This document shows, one piece after another, positions 49,201 through 61,052 of a DNA stretch of 64,000 nt. The translations under genes were made by a program, and so were the position numbers. Numbering within the stretch: the stretch's first letter is position 1; every line of letters begins with the position of its first letter. Source of the stretch: Sideroxydans lithotrophicus. Lineage in GTDB: Bacteria; Pseudomonadota; Gammaproteobacteria; Burkholderiales; Gallionellaceae. The DNA is taken from the NCBI GenBank assembly GCA_020723185.1, contig DYJI01000001.1, forward strand, positions 310,001 to 374,000, in the 5' to 3' direction. Under the pieces are notes generated by a model. That model did no database searches. It worked only from the letters and a program-made list of their open reading frames with translations, and was not told the DNA's origin.

Positions 49201-49233
49201 TGCGTATTCAGCGCATAGCGCTATCTTTTGCTT

Positions 49234-49269
49234 CCTCTCCCGCAAGCGGGAGAGGATTGAGGAGAGGGT
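49234..49269. repeat. REP-like GC-rich element carrying the pdxA ribosome site
   Basis: CTCTCCCG, loop CAAG, CGGGAGAG is followed by GATTGAGGAGAGGG. It is of the same family as 7449-7482. The AGGAG in its tail (49260-49264) lies seven bases before the GTG of pdxA and is the only good ribosome site there. Confidence 0.6.
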
Positions 49270-49271
49270 AG

Positions 49272-50243
49272 GTGGGCGCACCCCTTATCGTCACCAGTGG
49301 CGAGCCGGCGGGGATCGGGCCGGACCTGTGTCTGCAACTCACACAGGGAGCCCAGTCGCTGGTGGTGATCGCCGACCGGGAGTTGCTACGGCAGCGCGCT
49401 GCACAACTCGGTCTTTCCGTGCACTTGCATGACTATCGGCCGGGCCAGCCCTTGCGGCAGGATGGGCTGAACATCCTGCATGTGCCGTTGCACAGCCCGG
49501 TGCATGCAGGTCGGCTCGATGTCGCCAATGCAGGCTATGTGCTGGAGATGTTGCGCCGTGCGGCACAGGGTTGCCTGTCCGGAGAATTCGCGGGCATGGT
49601 GACCGCCCCGGTGCACAAGGGCGTCATCAACGACGCCGGTATCCCCTTCACCGGCCACACCGAATTCCTCGCCGAGGTTACCCACACCCCTCTGGTGGTG
49701 ATGATGCTGGCGGGCGGCGGCATGCGCGTCGCACTGGCGACCACACACCTGCCGTTGCGCCAAGTCGCTGACGCCATCACGCGGCCGCTGCTGGAAGACA
49801 TACTGCGCATCCTGCAGCGCGACCTGCAACGCCGCTTCGGCTTGCCCCGCCCGCGCATCCTCGTCGCCGGACTCAACCCGCATGCGGGTGAGGGCGGTCA
49901 TCTCGGGCGCGAGGAGATCGAGGTGATGATCCCGGTGTTGGACAAGCTGCGCGCGGAAGGCTTCGACGTCTCACCGCCACTGCCCGCCGATACACTGTTT
50001 GCGGAGCACCGCCTGAAGGAATGTGACGCCGTGCTCGCGATGTATCACGACCAAGGGTTACCCGTGCTCAAGCACGCCAGTTTTGGCGAGGGCGTGAACG
50101 TCACTTTGGGGATGCCCATCATCCGCACCTCGGTCGACCACGGCACGGCGCTGGAACTGGCGGGCACGGGCAAGGCCAATGTCGGTAGCTTGCTGGAAGC
50201 CATCAAGGTGGCAGAGGAGATGGTGCAGCATGAACGGACATAA
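49272..50243 (+). CDS. pdxA: 4-hydroxythreonine-4-phosphate dehydrogenase
   Basis: PdxA oxidises 4-phosphohydroxy-L-threonine in pyridoxal phosphate synthesis. The 323-residue protein opens [20 protein letters not shown] and has the metal ligands in [14 protein letters not shown] and [17 protein letters not shown], with the C-terminal [17 protein letters not shown]. It starts with GTG preceded by AGGAG, itself part of a REP-like element. It sits in the surA-pdxA-rsmA order usual in proteobacteria. Confidence 0.95.
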   Translation: MGAPLIVTSGEPAGIGPDLCLQLTQGAQSLVVIADRELLRQRAAQLGLSVHLHDYRPGQPLRQDGLNILHVPLHSPVHAGRLDVANAGYVLEMLRRAAQGCLSGEFAGMVTAPVHKGVINDAGIPFTGHTEFLAEVTHTPLVVMMLAGGGMRVALATTHLPLRQVADAITRPLLEDILRILQRDLQRRFGLPRPRILVAGLNPHAGEGGHLGREEIEVMIPVLDKLRAEGFDVSPPLPADTLFAEHRLKECDAVLAMYHDQGLPVLKHASFGEGVNVTLGMPIIRTSVDHGTALELAGTGKANVGSLLEAIKVAEEMVQHERT

Positions 50244-50320
50244 CATTGATGAAGCTTTGGTTCCGACATCACACGCTGCGCGTATGAGTCTTCTCAGAAA
50301 CGCTTTTTGGATTTATTGAA

Positions 50321-51106
50321 ATGAGTCATGAAGCGAAAAAGCGTTTCGGCCAGAACTTCCTCGTCGACCAGAACATCATCGCCGACATCGTCCGTTGCAT
50401 CCGCCCGATGCCGGACGACAACATGGTGGAGATCGGTCCAGGCCTGGGTGCACTCACGCGCCCGCTGCTCAAGACGCTCGACAAGTTGCATGTGGTCGAG
50501 ATCGACCGCGACATCATCGCCCGCCTCAAGACTGACTATCCGCAGGACAGGATCGTCATCCACGAAGGTGACGCGCTGAAGTTCGATTTCGCCACGCTTG
50601 GCACGCCGCTGCGCATCGTCGGCAACCTGCCCTACAACATCTCCTCGCCGCTGCTGTTCCACTTCGCGGAATATGCCGAGCGCATCACCGACATGCACTT
50701 CATGCTGCAGAACGAAGTGGTCGAGCGCATGGTGGCCGAACCCTCCACCGCTGCCTATGGGCGCCTGTCGGTGATGCTGCAATACCGCTTCTACATGGAG
50801 AAACTGCTCGACGTCCCGCCGCAATCCTTCCGGCCCGCGCCCAAGGTCGATTCTGCCATCGTGCGCATGATCCCTCTGCCGAAGGGCAAGCTAGAGGTGG
50901 CGGATGAGAAGCTGTATGGCAAGATCGTGACTGCCGCCTTCGGGCAGCGCCGCAAGACGCTGCGCAACACGCTCCGCGACTATCTTGCCGAAAGCGATTT
51001 CGCCCGTCTGGATATCAACCCGCAGTTGCGTGCCGAGAACCTGGGGGTGGCGGAATATACGCGCATCGCCAATTCCATCAGCGCTCGCGCCGTCCATTGC
51101 CCTTGA
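50321..51106 (+). CDS. rsmA: 16S rRNA dimethyladenosine methyltransferase
   Basis: RsmA (KsgA) dimethylates two adjacent adenines near the 3' end of 16S rRNA. The 261-residue protein opens [19 protein letters not shown], has the SAM-binding [15 protein letters not shown], and the catalytic [11 protein letters not shown]. The C-terminal [14 protein letters not shown] block is intact. ATG at 50321 fits the family start. A 77-base gap with no clear signal separates it from pdxA. Confidence 0.97.
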   Translation: MSHEAKKRFGQNFLVDQNIIADIVRCIRPMPDDNMVEIGPGLGALTRPLLKTLDKLHVVEIDRDIIARLKTDYPQDRIVIHEGDALKFDFATLGTPLRIVGNLPYNISSPLLFHFAEYAERITDMHFMLQNEVVERMVAEPSTAAYGRLSVMLQYRFYMEKLLDVPPQSFRPAPKVDSAIVRMIPLPKGKLEVADEKLYGKIVTAAFGQRRKTLRNTLRDYLAESDFARLDINPQLRAENLGVAEYTRIANSISARAVHCP

Positions 51107-51172
51107 GCCGCTGAACGGCTGGCTTTCGGGTAGAATCGCACCTCATTCATCACCGGCAGACGTCGCTTCATC

Positions 51173-52009
51173 ATGTCCGACATTCCACCTATCGTATTGA
51201 CCTTCGCGGCCAGCGATCCCAGCTCCGGCGCGGGGATGCAGGCCGATATCCTGACCATCGCCAGCATGGGCTGCCATCCTTTGTCGGTAATCACCGGCAT
51301 CACGGTGCAGGACACCAGCGGTGTGGAGGATATCCAGCCAGTGGACGCCGATCTGGTGGTCGACCAGGCACGCACGCTGCTGGAGGACATGCCGGTCGCG
51401 GCGTTCAAGATAGGTCTGCTGGGCAGTGTCGACAACATCGCGGCCATCGCCGAAGTCATCTCCGATTATCCCGACATCCCGCTGGTGTTCGATCCGGTGC
51501 TGGCCTCAGGACGCGGCGACGAGCTGGCCAATGAGGACATGCTGGATGCGCTGCGCGAACTTCTGTTGCCGCAGACGACCATCCTCACGCCCAACAGCAT
51601 GGAAGCACGCCGCCTGGTGATGGACGAGGAGAATGAATCCGATGATCCAAGTCTGTCCGAATGCGCAAAACGCATCTTGGGCATGGGCTGCGAATATGTG
51701 CTGATCACCGGTACGCACGAGCATACGCCCAAGGTGGTGAACACCCTGTACGGCGAGCGAGGACAATTGCGCAGCGATGACTGGCCGCGCCTGCCAGGCA
51801 TCTACCATGGTTCAGGTTGCACGCTCGCCTCGGCGATCGCCGCCTTGCTCGCCAATGGTTTGAGCATGGAAGATGCCGTGCGCGAGGCGCAGGAATACAC
51901 ATGGGAGGCACTGAAATACGGCTTCCGTCCCGGCATGGGGCAGCACATCCCGGACCGTCTGTTCTGGGCGCGCGACGAGGATGAGGCAGGCGAGGAGACG
52001 CGACATTAA
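51173..52009 (+). CDS. thiD: Hydroxymethylpyrimidine/phosphomethylpyrimidine kinase
   Basis: ThiD carries out two phosphorylations of the thiamine pyrimidine moiety. The 278-residue ribokinase-fold protein has TFAASDPSSGAGMQADI, the substrate loop with VFDPVLASGRGDEL, and the anion hole HGSGCTLASAIAALL. The gene is followed by thiE with a 29-base overlap, so the two thiamine steps are coupled. A TAGAAT -10-like hexamer (about 51131) lies upstream. The 66-base leader is too short for a TPP riboswitch and shows none of its conserved bases. Confidence 0.95.
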   Translation: MSDIPPIVLTFAASDPSSGAGMQADILTIASMGCHPLSVITGITVQDTSGVEDIQPVDADLVVDQARTLLEDMPVAAFKIGLLGSVDNIAAIAEVISDYPDIPLVFDPVLASGRGDELANEDMLDALRELLLPQTTILTPNSMEARRLVMDEENESDDPSLSECAKRILGMGCEYVLITGTHEHTPKVVNTLYGERGQLRSDDWPRLPGIYHGSGCTLASAIAALLANGLSMEDAVREAQEYTWEALKYGFRPGMGQHIPDRLFWARDEDEAGEETRH

Positions 52010-52646
52010 GAGGCGGGACGCATTCCAGGGCTTGTATGCCATCACGCCGGATGAACCTGATACTGCCAGGTTGTTGCAGCAGGTGGAACGGGCTTTACGT
52101 GGTGGTGCGAGCATCCTGCAATACCGAAACAAGCTGGCTGATGGAGTTCTGCGGCGGGAACAGGCAGCAGCTTTGCGCGATATGACGCGTGGATTCGGAG
52201 CGATCTTCATCGTCAACGACGATGTGCAGCTGGCTTCCCGGGTAACCGCCGACGGCGTGCATCTCGGGGCCGAGGATGGCGATATCGCTGCTGCACGGGC
52301 GGTCCTCGGGAGCGACGGACTAATCGGTGCCTCTTGCTATAATCGCGCGCCGTTGGCGGTCGACGCGGTGCGGCAAGGTGCGGACTATGTGGCGTTCGGT
52401 GCGTTCTTTCCATCGAGTGTGAAACCGGGGGCGGTCGTCGCCGAGTTATCACTGCTGGAGAGCGCGCGGCGCGAATTGCAAGTGCCGATAGTCGCGATCG
52501 GCGGCATCACGATAGTGAACGGCAGGCAGCTGGTCGCTGCAGGCGCGGACGCGCTGGCAGTGATCTCGGCGTTATGGAATGCGCCGGACATCGAACTGGC
52601 GGCAAGAGAATTTTCCAATCTATTCAGGCAAGGCAGAACAGCATGA
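51981..52646 (+). CDS. thiE: Thiamine-phosphate synthase
   Basis: ThiE joins the pyrimidine and thiazole halves to make thiamine phosphate. The 221-residue TIM-barrel protein has the family block [12 protein letters not shown] for pyrophosphate binding, [21 protein letters not shown], and [28 protein letters not shown]. The start at 51981 overlaps thiD; the first dozen residues ([12 protein letters not shown]) are not conserved, so a later start is possible. Its stop overlaps the hemL ATG. Confidence 0.93.
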   Translation: MRQARRRDIKRRDAFQGLYAITPDEPDTARLLQQVERALRGGASILQYRNKLADGVLRREQAAALRDMTRGFGAIFIVNDDVQLASRVTADGVHLGAEDGDIAAARAVLGSDGLIGASCYNRAPLAVDAVRQGADYVAFGAFFPSSVKPGAVVAELSLLESARRELQVPIVAIGGITIVNGRQLVAAGADALAVISALWNAPDIELAAREFSNLFRQGRTA

Positions 52647-53926
52647 CATCGCACAATCAGGAACTCTTCGACCAATCTCAGAAACTCATCCCCGGCGGCG
52701 TGAACTCGCCGGTGCGCGCATTCAAGTCGGTCGGCGGCACACCGCTGTTCTTCAAGCGTGGCCAGGGCGCTTATGTGTGGGATGCGGACGACAAGCGCTA
52801 CATCGACTATGTGAATTCCTGGGGCCCGATGATCGTCGGCCATTGTCATCCCGAAGTGGTGAAGGCTGTGCAGGCCGCAGCCGCAGAGGGGCTGGGCTTC
52901 GGCGCGCCGACCGCGGCGGAGCTGGAGATCGCCGAGACGCTGTGCAGGATCCTGCCGTCGCTGGAGATGGTGCGTCTGGTCAGCTCCGGCACCGAAGCGA
53001 CCATGACCGCCATCCGCTTGGCGCGCGGTTTCACCGGTCGTTCGCGCATCATCAAGTTCGAAGGCTGCTATCACGGTCATTCCGACGGTCTGCTGGTCAA
53101 GGCCGGTTCCGGCGCGCTGACCTTCGGCCAGCCGAGCTCTTCCGGCGTGCCGGCCGAGATCGCGGGCCTGACCACGGTGCTGGATTACAACGACGTGGCG
53201 GGTCTGGAGAAGACCTTCGCCGAGATCGGCAAGGAGATCGCCTGCGTGATCGTCGAGCCGGTCGCGGGCAACATGAACCTGATCCTGCCGAAGCGCGAGT
53301 TCCTCGACGCGATGCGCAACCTCTGCACCAAGCACGGCGCGGTGCTGATCCTGGACGAGGTGATGTCCGGCTTCCGCGTCGGCCTGCAGGGCGCGCACGG
53401 CCACTACGGCATCAAGCCCGATCTGATCACGCTGGGCAAGGTGATGGGCGGCGGTCTGCCCGCTGCCGCGTTCGGCGGTCGCCGCGACATCATGCAATGC
53501 CTCGCTCCGCTGGGCGCGGTGTACCAGGCCGGCACACTGTCCGGCAATCCGGTGGCGGTGGCCGCGGGCCTGACCACGCTCAAGCTGGTGCAGGCGCCCG
53601 GCTTCTACGAGCGACTGACGAAAATCGCGAAGGACATGACCGAAGGCATCGCGGCGAGTGCGAAGAAGCACGGCATCCCGTTCAGCGCGCAATCCATCGG
53701 CAGCATGTTCGGCCTGTATTTCAGCGCCAAGGCGCCGACCTCGTATGCTGAGGTGATGGCCAGCGACAAGGCGGCGTTCAACCGATTCTTCCACGCGATG
53801 CTGGACGAGGGCGTGTACCTTGCGCCGTCCGCGTTCGAGGCGGGCTTCGTCTCGGCAGCGCATAGCGATGCCGATATCGCGGCCACCATCGCTGCCGCTG
53901 ACAGAGTCTTTGCGGCCTGGAAATAA
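52643..53926 (+). CDS. hemL: Glutamate-1-semialdehyde 2,1-aminomutase
   Basis: HemL makes 5-aminolevulinate from glutamate-1-semialdehyde, feeding HemB encoded shortly downstream. The 427-residue class III aminotransferase has [18 protein letters not shown] at the start, [20 protein letters not shown] for cofactor binding, [11 protein letters not shown], and the PLP lysine in [20 protein letters not shown] at 52643 overlaps the thiE stop (ATGA). Its own stop overlaps the engB ATG, so thiD-thiE-hemL-engB read as one operon. Confidence 0.96.
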   Translation: MTSHNQELFDQSQKLIPGGVNSPVRAFKSVGGTPLFFKRGQGAYVWDADDKRYIDYVNSWGPMIVGHCHPEVVKAVQAAAAEGLGFGAPTAAELEIAETLCRILPSLEMVRLVSSGTEATMTAIRLARGFTGRSRIIKFEGCYHGHSDGLLVKAGSGALTFGQPSSSGVPAEIAGLTTVLDYNDVAGLEKTFAEIGKEIACVIVEPVAGNMNLILPKREFLDAMRNLCTKHGAVLILDEVMSGFRVGLQGAHGHYGIKPDLITLGKVMGGGLPAAAFGGRRDIMQCLAPLGAVYQAGTLSGNPVAVAAGLTTLKLVQAPGFYERLTKIAKDMTEGIAASAKKHGIPFSAQSIGSMFGLYFSAKAPTSYAEVMASDKAAFNRFFHAMLDEGVYLAPSAFEAGFVSAAHSDADIAATIAAADRVFAAWK

Positions 53927-54519
53927 TGGGACTCTTCTCCCGTGCGGTGTTTTACACCACCGTCAATCACATGAAAGATCTGCCGCTGCATGGCGGCAAG
54001 GAAGTCGCGTTCGTCGGGCGTTCCAATGCGGGCAAGTCCAGCGCAATCAACACGCTGGCCAACCATGTACGTCTGGCCTTTACCAGCAAGACGCCCGGGC
54101 GTACCCAGCACCTCAATTATTTCGACCTTGGGGACAACCGGTTCCTGGTCGACCTGCCCGGATACGGCTATGCCAAAGTACCGCCGGATATCCAGGCGCA
54201 TTGGGAACACCTGCTGGGTCAGTACTTGCAAACACGCTCGGAACTGGCCGGGCTGGTAGTGATCATGGACTCGCGTCATCCGCTGACGGAACGTGACCAA
54301 GGGATGCTGGACTGGTTCGCACCGACGGGGAAGCCGATCCATATCCTGCTGACCAAGTCGGATAAACTGAGCCGTCAGGAAGCGACCAAGACGCTGCGCG
54401 AAGTGAAGGAATTCCTGGCTGAACACTTTCCGCAATGTACGGTGCAGCTTTTCTCCAGCCTGAAGAAAACCGGTACAGATGAAGCGGAAGCAGTGATTGC
54501 CGGATGGCTGAAAGACTGA
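53926..54519 (+). CDS. engB: Ribosome-biogenesis GTPase EngB (YihA/YsxC)
   Basis: EngB is an essential GTPase for late 50S assembly. The 197-residue protein has G1 [14 protein letters not shown], the G2/G3 region [11 protein letters not shown] and DLPGYGYA, G4 LLTKSDKL, and a C-terminal FSSLKKTG for G5. Its ATG shares one base with the hemL TAA. It is the last plus-strand gene before a structured non-coding interval of 175 bases. Confidence 0.96.
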   Translation: MGLFSRAVFYTTVNHMKDLPLHGGKEVAFVGRSNAGKSSAINTLANHVRLAFTSKTPGRTQHLNYFDLGDNRFLVDLPGYGYAKVPPDIQAHWEHLLGQYLQTRSELAGLVVIMDSRHPLTERDQGMLDWFAPTGKPIHILLTKSDKLSRQEATKTLREVKEFLAEHFPQCTVQLFSSLKKTGTDEAEAVIAGWLKD

Positions 54520-54524
54520 CAGGC

Positions 54525-54647
54525 AAAAAAATGCCCCTGAACCAAAGGGGAAAGATTCAGGGGCAGAAGGTCTTTACAGGGTAAAGACGCCCGCTCAGGG
54601 AGGAGAAACGGGAAGCAGCTCTCGCTACTCGTTTGCTCAGACGGGGC
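54525..54647 (-). ncRNA. Candidate small RNA with four hairpins and intrinsic terminator
   Basis: On the minus strand the engB-hemB gap folds as four hairpins: a GAGA-tetraloop hairpin (54614-54629, 6 bp), a CCCG/CGGG hairpin whose loop holds TCTCCTCCC (54590-54612), an 8-bp GTCTTTAC/GTAAAGAC hairpin (54570-54588), and a 10-bp TGCCCCTGAA/TTCAGGGGCA stem (54532-54565) followed by seven T. That is an excellent terminator with no minus-strand protein gene to serve. The 5' end is estimated from TATTTT at 54654-54659. The loop could pair with Shine-Dalgarno sequences. Confidence 0.5.
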
Positions 54648-54673
54648 TATGCGAAAATAGTTCCATTACATGA

Positions 54674-56283
<1,610 letters not shown>

Positions 56284-56284
<1 letters not shown>

Positions 56285-58605
56285 CAGAACAACTGGTCAG
56301 TGCCAGATTCGGCTGGTTTGAATATCTCCAGCAGGCTGACTCCGCGCTCGGCCGGCACGTTCTCCTCATAGAAATACTCTACATGCGCACCGTCCGGATC
56401 GCGCAAGCCTTCATCATTGATGCGGGCCGCCACCATGTGGGGAGGGACGGTGTATTCGATCTCCGGGGTGTCCTTCAGGATCTCTCCCATGTAGTCCATC
56501 CAGATCGGCAGGGCGGCACCGCCGCCGGTTTCTTTCTCACCAAGGCTGTGAGGGTTGTCATAACCCAGCCAGGTGACGGCAACCAGAGTGGGATGGAATC
56601 CGCAGAACCAGGCATCCATCGATTCGCTGGTCGTGCCGGTCTTGCCGGCCAGATCATGCCGGCCAAGTTCCATGGCGCGTATCGCAGTGCCGTGCTTGAC
56701 GACATCCTGCATCATATTGACCATGGTGAAGGTGTTGCGGATATCGAGGATCTGCTCGGCATCCTTGCCGGCCTCGACCGGGACGGTCTGGCTGATGAGG
56801 TTCCCTTGACCGTCCTCGATGCGCTGGATCAGATAGGGTGTGACGCGGTAGCCGCCGTTGGCAAAGACTGCATAGCCACCCAGCATTTGCCAAGGGGTGG
56901 CAGACACCGCCCCCAGCGCCATCGTCAGATATGGGCCGACCTTCTCACGATCGAAACCGAATTTGGTGACATAGTCCTGTGCATAATCGAGTCCAATGGA
57001 CTGCAGGATGCGGATCGATACCAGGTTCTTGGATTTGATGAGCCCCTGCCGCAAGCGCATCGGGCCTTCAAAACGGCCCTCATAATTCTTGGGCTCCCAC
57101 AGCTCACCTCCCGTATCCGACAAATTGACAACGAGTGGGGCGTCATTGATGACGGAGGCAGGAGTAAAGCCCTTCTCAAGGGCGGCAGAATAGATGAAAG
57201 GCTTGAAACTGGAGCCGGGTTGCCGCCATGCTTGGGTGACATGATTGAATTGCTTGCGGTTGAAGTCGAATCCTCCGACCAGCGCATAGACGGCACCGGT
57301 GCGCGGATCGGCAGAAACAAAGGCAGCCTCGGCTTCTGGAATCTGGGTGATTTCCCAAGAATCGCCACTCGTCCTGTTGATGCGTATCAGCGCGCCTTGT
57401 TTGATACGGCGATGCAATACCCAGCGCCCATTTACCAGTTGCTGGGCGAAACGGAGTCCGGCCCCCTGGATCTCGACTGTCAGTCCGCCCTTCACTCGCA
57501 CAGAAAGCCCTTTTCGGCTCACGGAAAGTACAACAGCCGGAATGAGTTCGTCGCTGCTGGAGACATCCTGTAGCGCTATATCAAGCAGCGCATCCGTGTT
57601 GTTCTTCTTTAAGTCGACAAAGCCTTCCGGGCCGCGATATTCATGTCGATGATCGTAATCCAGTACGCCTTTCCGCAAAGAAGCATAAGCGGCAGCCTGA
57701 TCCCTGGCTCGTATGGTGGTATAGACGCTGTAACCCTGGGTGTAGATATCCTCCTGGAAGCGTTCATACATCTCCTGGCGAACCAGCTCGGAAACGAAAT
57801 TCGCGTTGACAGCGAATTCCTGATGATAGGCGGATTGTTTGGTTTGGATCGGCTCGGCCAAAGCTACGGTGTATTCTTCTTCGCTGATGTAGCCCAGGTC
57901 ACGCATGCGCCGCAGTATGTATTCCTGCCGGAGCTTTGCGCGCGAGGGGTTGACGACAGGATTATAGGCGCCCGGGGCTTTGGGCAAGCCAGCCAACATG
58001 GCCATCTCGGCCGTGTTCAATTCTGCGATGGGTTTTGAATAATACGCCTGCGCTGCGGCACCGAAACCGTAGGCCCGTTGCCCCAGATAGATGTGGTTGA
58101 TGTAAAGCTCCAGGATCTCGCTTTTGCTGAGGTTGTGTTCGATCTTGAAGGCAAGCAACATCTCGTTGAATTTGCGGCTGAGGGTCTTCTCCTTGGAAAG
58201 AAAGAAGTTGCGGGCCACCTGCATGGTGATGGTGCTTGCCCCCTGTTTGACGCCACCAGAAGCAAAATTGGAATATGCGGCGCGCAGGACGCCGACATAA
58301 TCGACGCCCCCGTGTTCATAGAAGCGATCATCTTCGGCGGCAAGAATGGCCAGCTTCATGCGCTCGGGAACTTCATCGATCTTTACAAGCTCGCGTCGTT
58401 CCTCGCCGAATTCACCGATCAGAACGCCCTCTGCGCTGTAGATGCGCAATGGCATCTTCGGGCGGTAGTCAGTGAGTGCCTCAAGCGACGGGAGTGTCGG
58501 ATAGGTGAGGATCGCTGCGAACAGAAGGAGCAGTAAAGGCAATAGCGGGAGCATCAGGATGCCTACCGCAGGATAGAACCACCAGCGTGAAGTCATGACT
58601 ACCAT
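56284..58605 (-). CDS. mrcA: Penicillin-binding protein 1A (bifunctional)
   Basis: PBP1A polymerises and cross-links peptidoglycan. The 773-residue protein has an N-terminal membrane anchor (LMLPLLPLLLLLFAAILTY), a glycosyltransferase domain (EDDRFYEHGGVDYVG with its catalytic Glu, then QGASTITMQVARNFFLS), an OB-like insert, and a transpeptidase domain with SSFK in GSSFKPFIYSA, SKN in IKSKNLVS and KTGTTSESMDAWF. Starts at 58605, 58596 and TTG 58608 are all possible, none with a good ribosome site. Its divergence from pilM is the standard proteobacterial arrangement. Confidence 0.95.
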
Positions 58606-58626
58606 CAATATTTAAGTTAGACCCCG

Positions 58627-58632
58627 ATTATA
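58627..58632 (-). promoter_or_regulatory. Probable -10 box for the PBP1A gene
   Basis: TATAAT on the minus strand, 22 bases upstream of the first possible PBP1A start codon. The -35 region is weak (CGTCCA-like), so only the -10 is offered. Confidence 0.4.
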
Positions 58633-58669
58633 TCGTTCAGGGAGCGCGATGGACGCACATAGAAAAAAC

Positions 58670-58698
58670 TTTACACTCTTGGGAGTTATTGCTAGGAT
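58670..58698 (+). promoter_or_regulatory. Sigma-70-type promoter for pilMNOPQ
   Basis: TTTACA (58670-58675) and TAGGAT (58693-58698) are separated by 17 bases, and lie 37 bases before the pilM ATG. Both hexamers match the consensus at four or five positions. Confidence 0.5.
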
Positions 58699-58734
58699 TT
58701 AAACCAGTTTATACGGAAGTGCGCTAACTATCCT

Positions 58735-59835
58735 ATGATTAAAGGAAATTTCGACATCCCGTTAGATTTTCTGCAAACCTCCACGCCACCGATGATAGGC
58801 GTGGACATCAGTTCGTCTGCAGTCAAGATGCTGGAACTGAGCGAGGCGCCCAAAAAGAACGGATTCGTCGTGGAAAGGTATGCGATAGAACCGTTGCCTT
58901 CGGACGCTGTGAGTGATGGCAACATAAATAATCTGGAAGCAGTATCCGAGGCGTTGCAGCGCGCATGGAAGCGCATGGGAACACGTATCAGGAATGTGAG
59001 TCTTGCATTACCGGCGGCCGCAGTCATCAGCAAGAAGATCATGCTGCCGGCGGGATTGCGCGAGGACGATCTGGAATATCAGGTTGAATCCGAGGCGAAC
59101 CAATATATCCCCTTTGCGCTGGATGAAGTGAACCTGGACTTCCAGGTGCTCGGCCCTTCACCTAACAACCCCGAAGAGATCGAAGTCCTGTTGGCGGCTT
59201 CGCGCAAAGCGAACGTCGAAGACCGGGTCGCTGCCGCACAGACTGCGGGATTGAAGGCGGTCGTTATGGACGTGGAGCCTTATGCAGCTGAGGCCGCTTT
59301 CAATCAGATCAGGTCCCAGCTGCCGGGTGGTGCAGAAGACCAGTGCATCGCCGTTGTCGATATCGGTGCCAGCGTAATGAACGTGAACGTTCTGCGGAAT
59401 GGGCAATCTGTCTATACGCGCGACCAGCAGGTTGGAGGCAATCAGCTTACACAGCAGATACAGGCGGCGTTCGGTCTGACGGCGGAGGAGGCGGAGGCGG
59501 CAAAACGGAATGGCGGATTGCCGGAAAACTATGAAAGCGACGTTCTGGCACCGTTCCGCGAGAATGTGGCGATGGAAGTGGCGCGTGCACTACAGTTCTT
59601 CTTTACCTCGACCCAGTACAATGAAGTGAGCTATGTAGTGCTGTCTGGCGGTTGTGCCGCATTGTTGGGGCTGGATGAGGCGGTAGCCACCCGCACACAG
59701 GTCAGTGCGCTTGTGGCAAACCCGTTCGAACTGATGACGCTTTCTTCTCGGATCAAGCCGCGACAACTGCAAACTGATGCGCCGGCATTGATGATCGCGT
59801 GCGGCTTGGCGATGCGGAGGTTCGATCCATCATGA
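58735..59835 (+). CDS. pilM: Type IV pilus inner-membrane platform protein PilM
   Basis: PilM is the cytoplasmic, actin-like ATP-binding member of the pilus alignment complex; it binds the N-terminus of PilN. The 366-residue protein opens with PPMIGVDISSSAVKMLELS, has VVDIGASVMNVNVLRNGQSVYTRD in the second subdomain and the phosphate loop VVLSGGCAALLGLDE. No membrane segment is present. It starts the five-gene operon; its stop overlaps the pilN ATG. Confidence 0.95.
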   Translation: MIKGNFDIPLDFLQTSTPPMIGVDISSSAVKMLELSEAPKKNGFVVERYAIEPLPSDAVSDGNINNLEAVSEALQRAWKRMGTRIRNVSLALPAAAVISKKIMLPAGLREDDLEYQVESEANQYIPFALDEVNLDFQVLGPSPNNPEEIEVLLAASRKANVEDRVAAAQTAGLKAVVMDVEPYAAEAAFNQIRSQLPGGAEDQCIAVVDIGASVMNVNVLRNGQSVYTRDQQVGGNQLTQQIQAAFGLTAEEAEAAKRNGGLPENYESDVLAPFRENVAMEVARALQFFFTSTQYNEVSYVVLSGGCAALLGLDEAVATRTQVSALVANPFELMTLSSRIKPRQLQTDAPALMIACGLAMRRFDPS

Positions 59836-60413
59836 TAAGAATCAATCTGTTGCCCCACCGAGCGGAAAAGCGGCGGGCAAAACAACTGCAATTCATCGTA
59901 CTCAGTGTCATATCCGTCGCGCTGGGTGCTTTCCTGGTCGGGCTGGTGCATGTGGCTATCGGGACCCAGATCTCCTACCAGGAAAGAAGGAACGAATACC
60001 TGCAACAGGAAACTGCCGTATTGGACAGGCAGATCGCCGAGATCAAGAAGTTGCGTCAGCAGACGCAATCGCTTCTCGCCAGAAAGAATGTGGTCGAGAA
60101 TTTGCAGTCCACGCGTTCGGACGTGGTTCATCTGCTGGATCAGATGCTGAGGATCCTGCCAGAAGGAGTCCATCTGAAATCGCTCCAGCAATCTGGCTAT
60201 AGAATCAGTCTTGTGGGTTATGCGCAATCCAATGCCCGCGTCTCTACCCTGATGAGGGCGATAGACGACTCTCCATGGCTGGATTCGCCCGCACTGGTAG
60301 AGATACACGCGGCCAATGTGGGCGGATCGCGCCTGAATGAATTCTCCCTGAACTTCAATCTTACCAAGCAGATGGACTCCACGGGCGCTGACAGTACGGG
60401 CAAGGGAAGATAA
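59832..60413 (+). CDS. pilN: Type IV pilus assembly protein PilN
   Basis: PilN is a single-span inner-membrane protein that pairs with PilO in the periplasm. The 193-residue product starts MIRINLLPHRAEKRRAK, the conserved PilM-binding motif, then has a membrane segment (about 21-44), a coiled coil (about 50-100) and a ferredoxin-like fold. The frame extends 11 codons upstream inside pilM, but the INLLPHR start fixes ATG at 59832, in a four-base overlap with pilM. Confidence 0.95.
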   Translation: MIRINLLPHRAEKRRAKQLQFIVLSVISVALGAFLVGLVHVAIGTQISYQERRNEYLQQETAVLDRQIAEIKKLRQQTQSLLARKNVVENLQSTRSDVVHLLDQMLRILPEGVHLKSLQQSGYRISLVGYAQSNARVSTLMRAIDDSPWLDSPALVEIHAANVGGSRLNEFSLNFNLTKQMDSTGADSTGKGR

Positions 60414-60416
60414 AAG

Positions 60417-61052
60417 ATGGCGATGAATTTCATTGAAGAGTTTAAAAACATAGATCCCAAGAAGCCCGGCAACTGGCCTTGGCTGGTCAAGCTCGCGTCC
60501 TTCGCTGCCATGTTCTTATTGGTAGTGGCCGCGGGTGGTTTCTTCGACTGGCAAGACCAGTACGAGAACCTGAAGCGTATAGAAGGTGAAGAAGCAAGCC
60601 TTAAGGAAACGTTCCTCGCGAAGAAGAGGGAGGCGATCAATCTGGATATCATCAAGAAGCAGTTGATCGATACGCAGCAATCGTTTGGGGCGTTGCTGAA
60701 GCAATTGCCAAGCAAATCGGAGATGGACGCCCTGCTGACCGATATCAACCAGGCGGGTCTGGGGCGCGGTTTGCAGTTTGAACTGTTCCGTCCTGGGCCA
60801 GAAGTTGCGACGGGCGTATTCACTGAGCAGCCGATTTCCTTGAAGGTGACCGGCAGTTACGATGACTTGGGGAATTTCGCGAGTGACATATCCCAGTTGC
60901 CACGCATCGTGACGCTGAACGACATCCGTATTGCGCCTATTGCGGGTGGCATGCTGAGCATGGAGTCCACTGCTAAAACCTATCGCTATCTGGATGAAGC
61001 GGAGTTGGAGGCGCAGAAAAGGGCAGCGCAGGCCGCCAAGAGGAAAAAATAA
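60417..61052 (+). CDS. pilO: Type IV pilus assembly protein PilO
   Basis: PilO is the partner of PilN in the inner-membrane alignment complex. The 211-residue protein has a cytoplasmic start, one membrane span (about 22-41, VKLASFAAMFLLVVAAGGFF), a coiled coil and a ferredoxin-like domain with the family's FELFRPGPEV and FTEQPISLKVTGSYDDLGNF. It starts three bases after pilN and its last base is shared with the pilP ATG. Confidence 0.95.
   Translation: MAMNFIEEFKNIDPKKPGNWPWLVKLASFAAMFLLVVAAGGFFDWQDQYENLKRIEGEEASLKETFLAKKREAINLDIIKKQLIDTQQSFGALLKQLPSKSEMDALLTDINQAGLGRGLQFELFRPGPEVATGVFTEQPISLKVTGSYDDLGNFASDISQLPRIVTLNDIRIAPIAGGMLSMESTAKTYRYLDEAELEAQKRAAQAAKRKK

Noticed and set aside
51107-51172. 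A TPP riboswitch before thiD
   Set aside because: The gap is only 66 bases and lacks the conserved CTGAGA and related blocks.
54532-54565. Ordinary terminator for engB
   Set aside because: The T run lies on the minus-strand side; on the plus strand the stem is followed by GAAGGTC, so it does not look like a plus-strand terminator.
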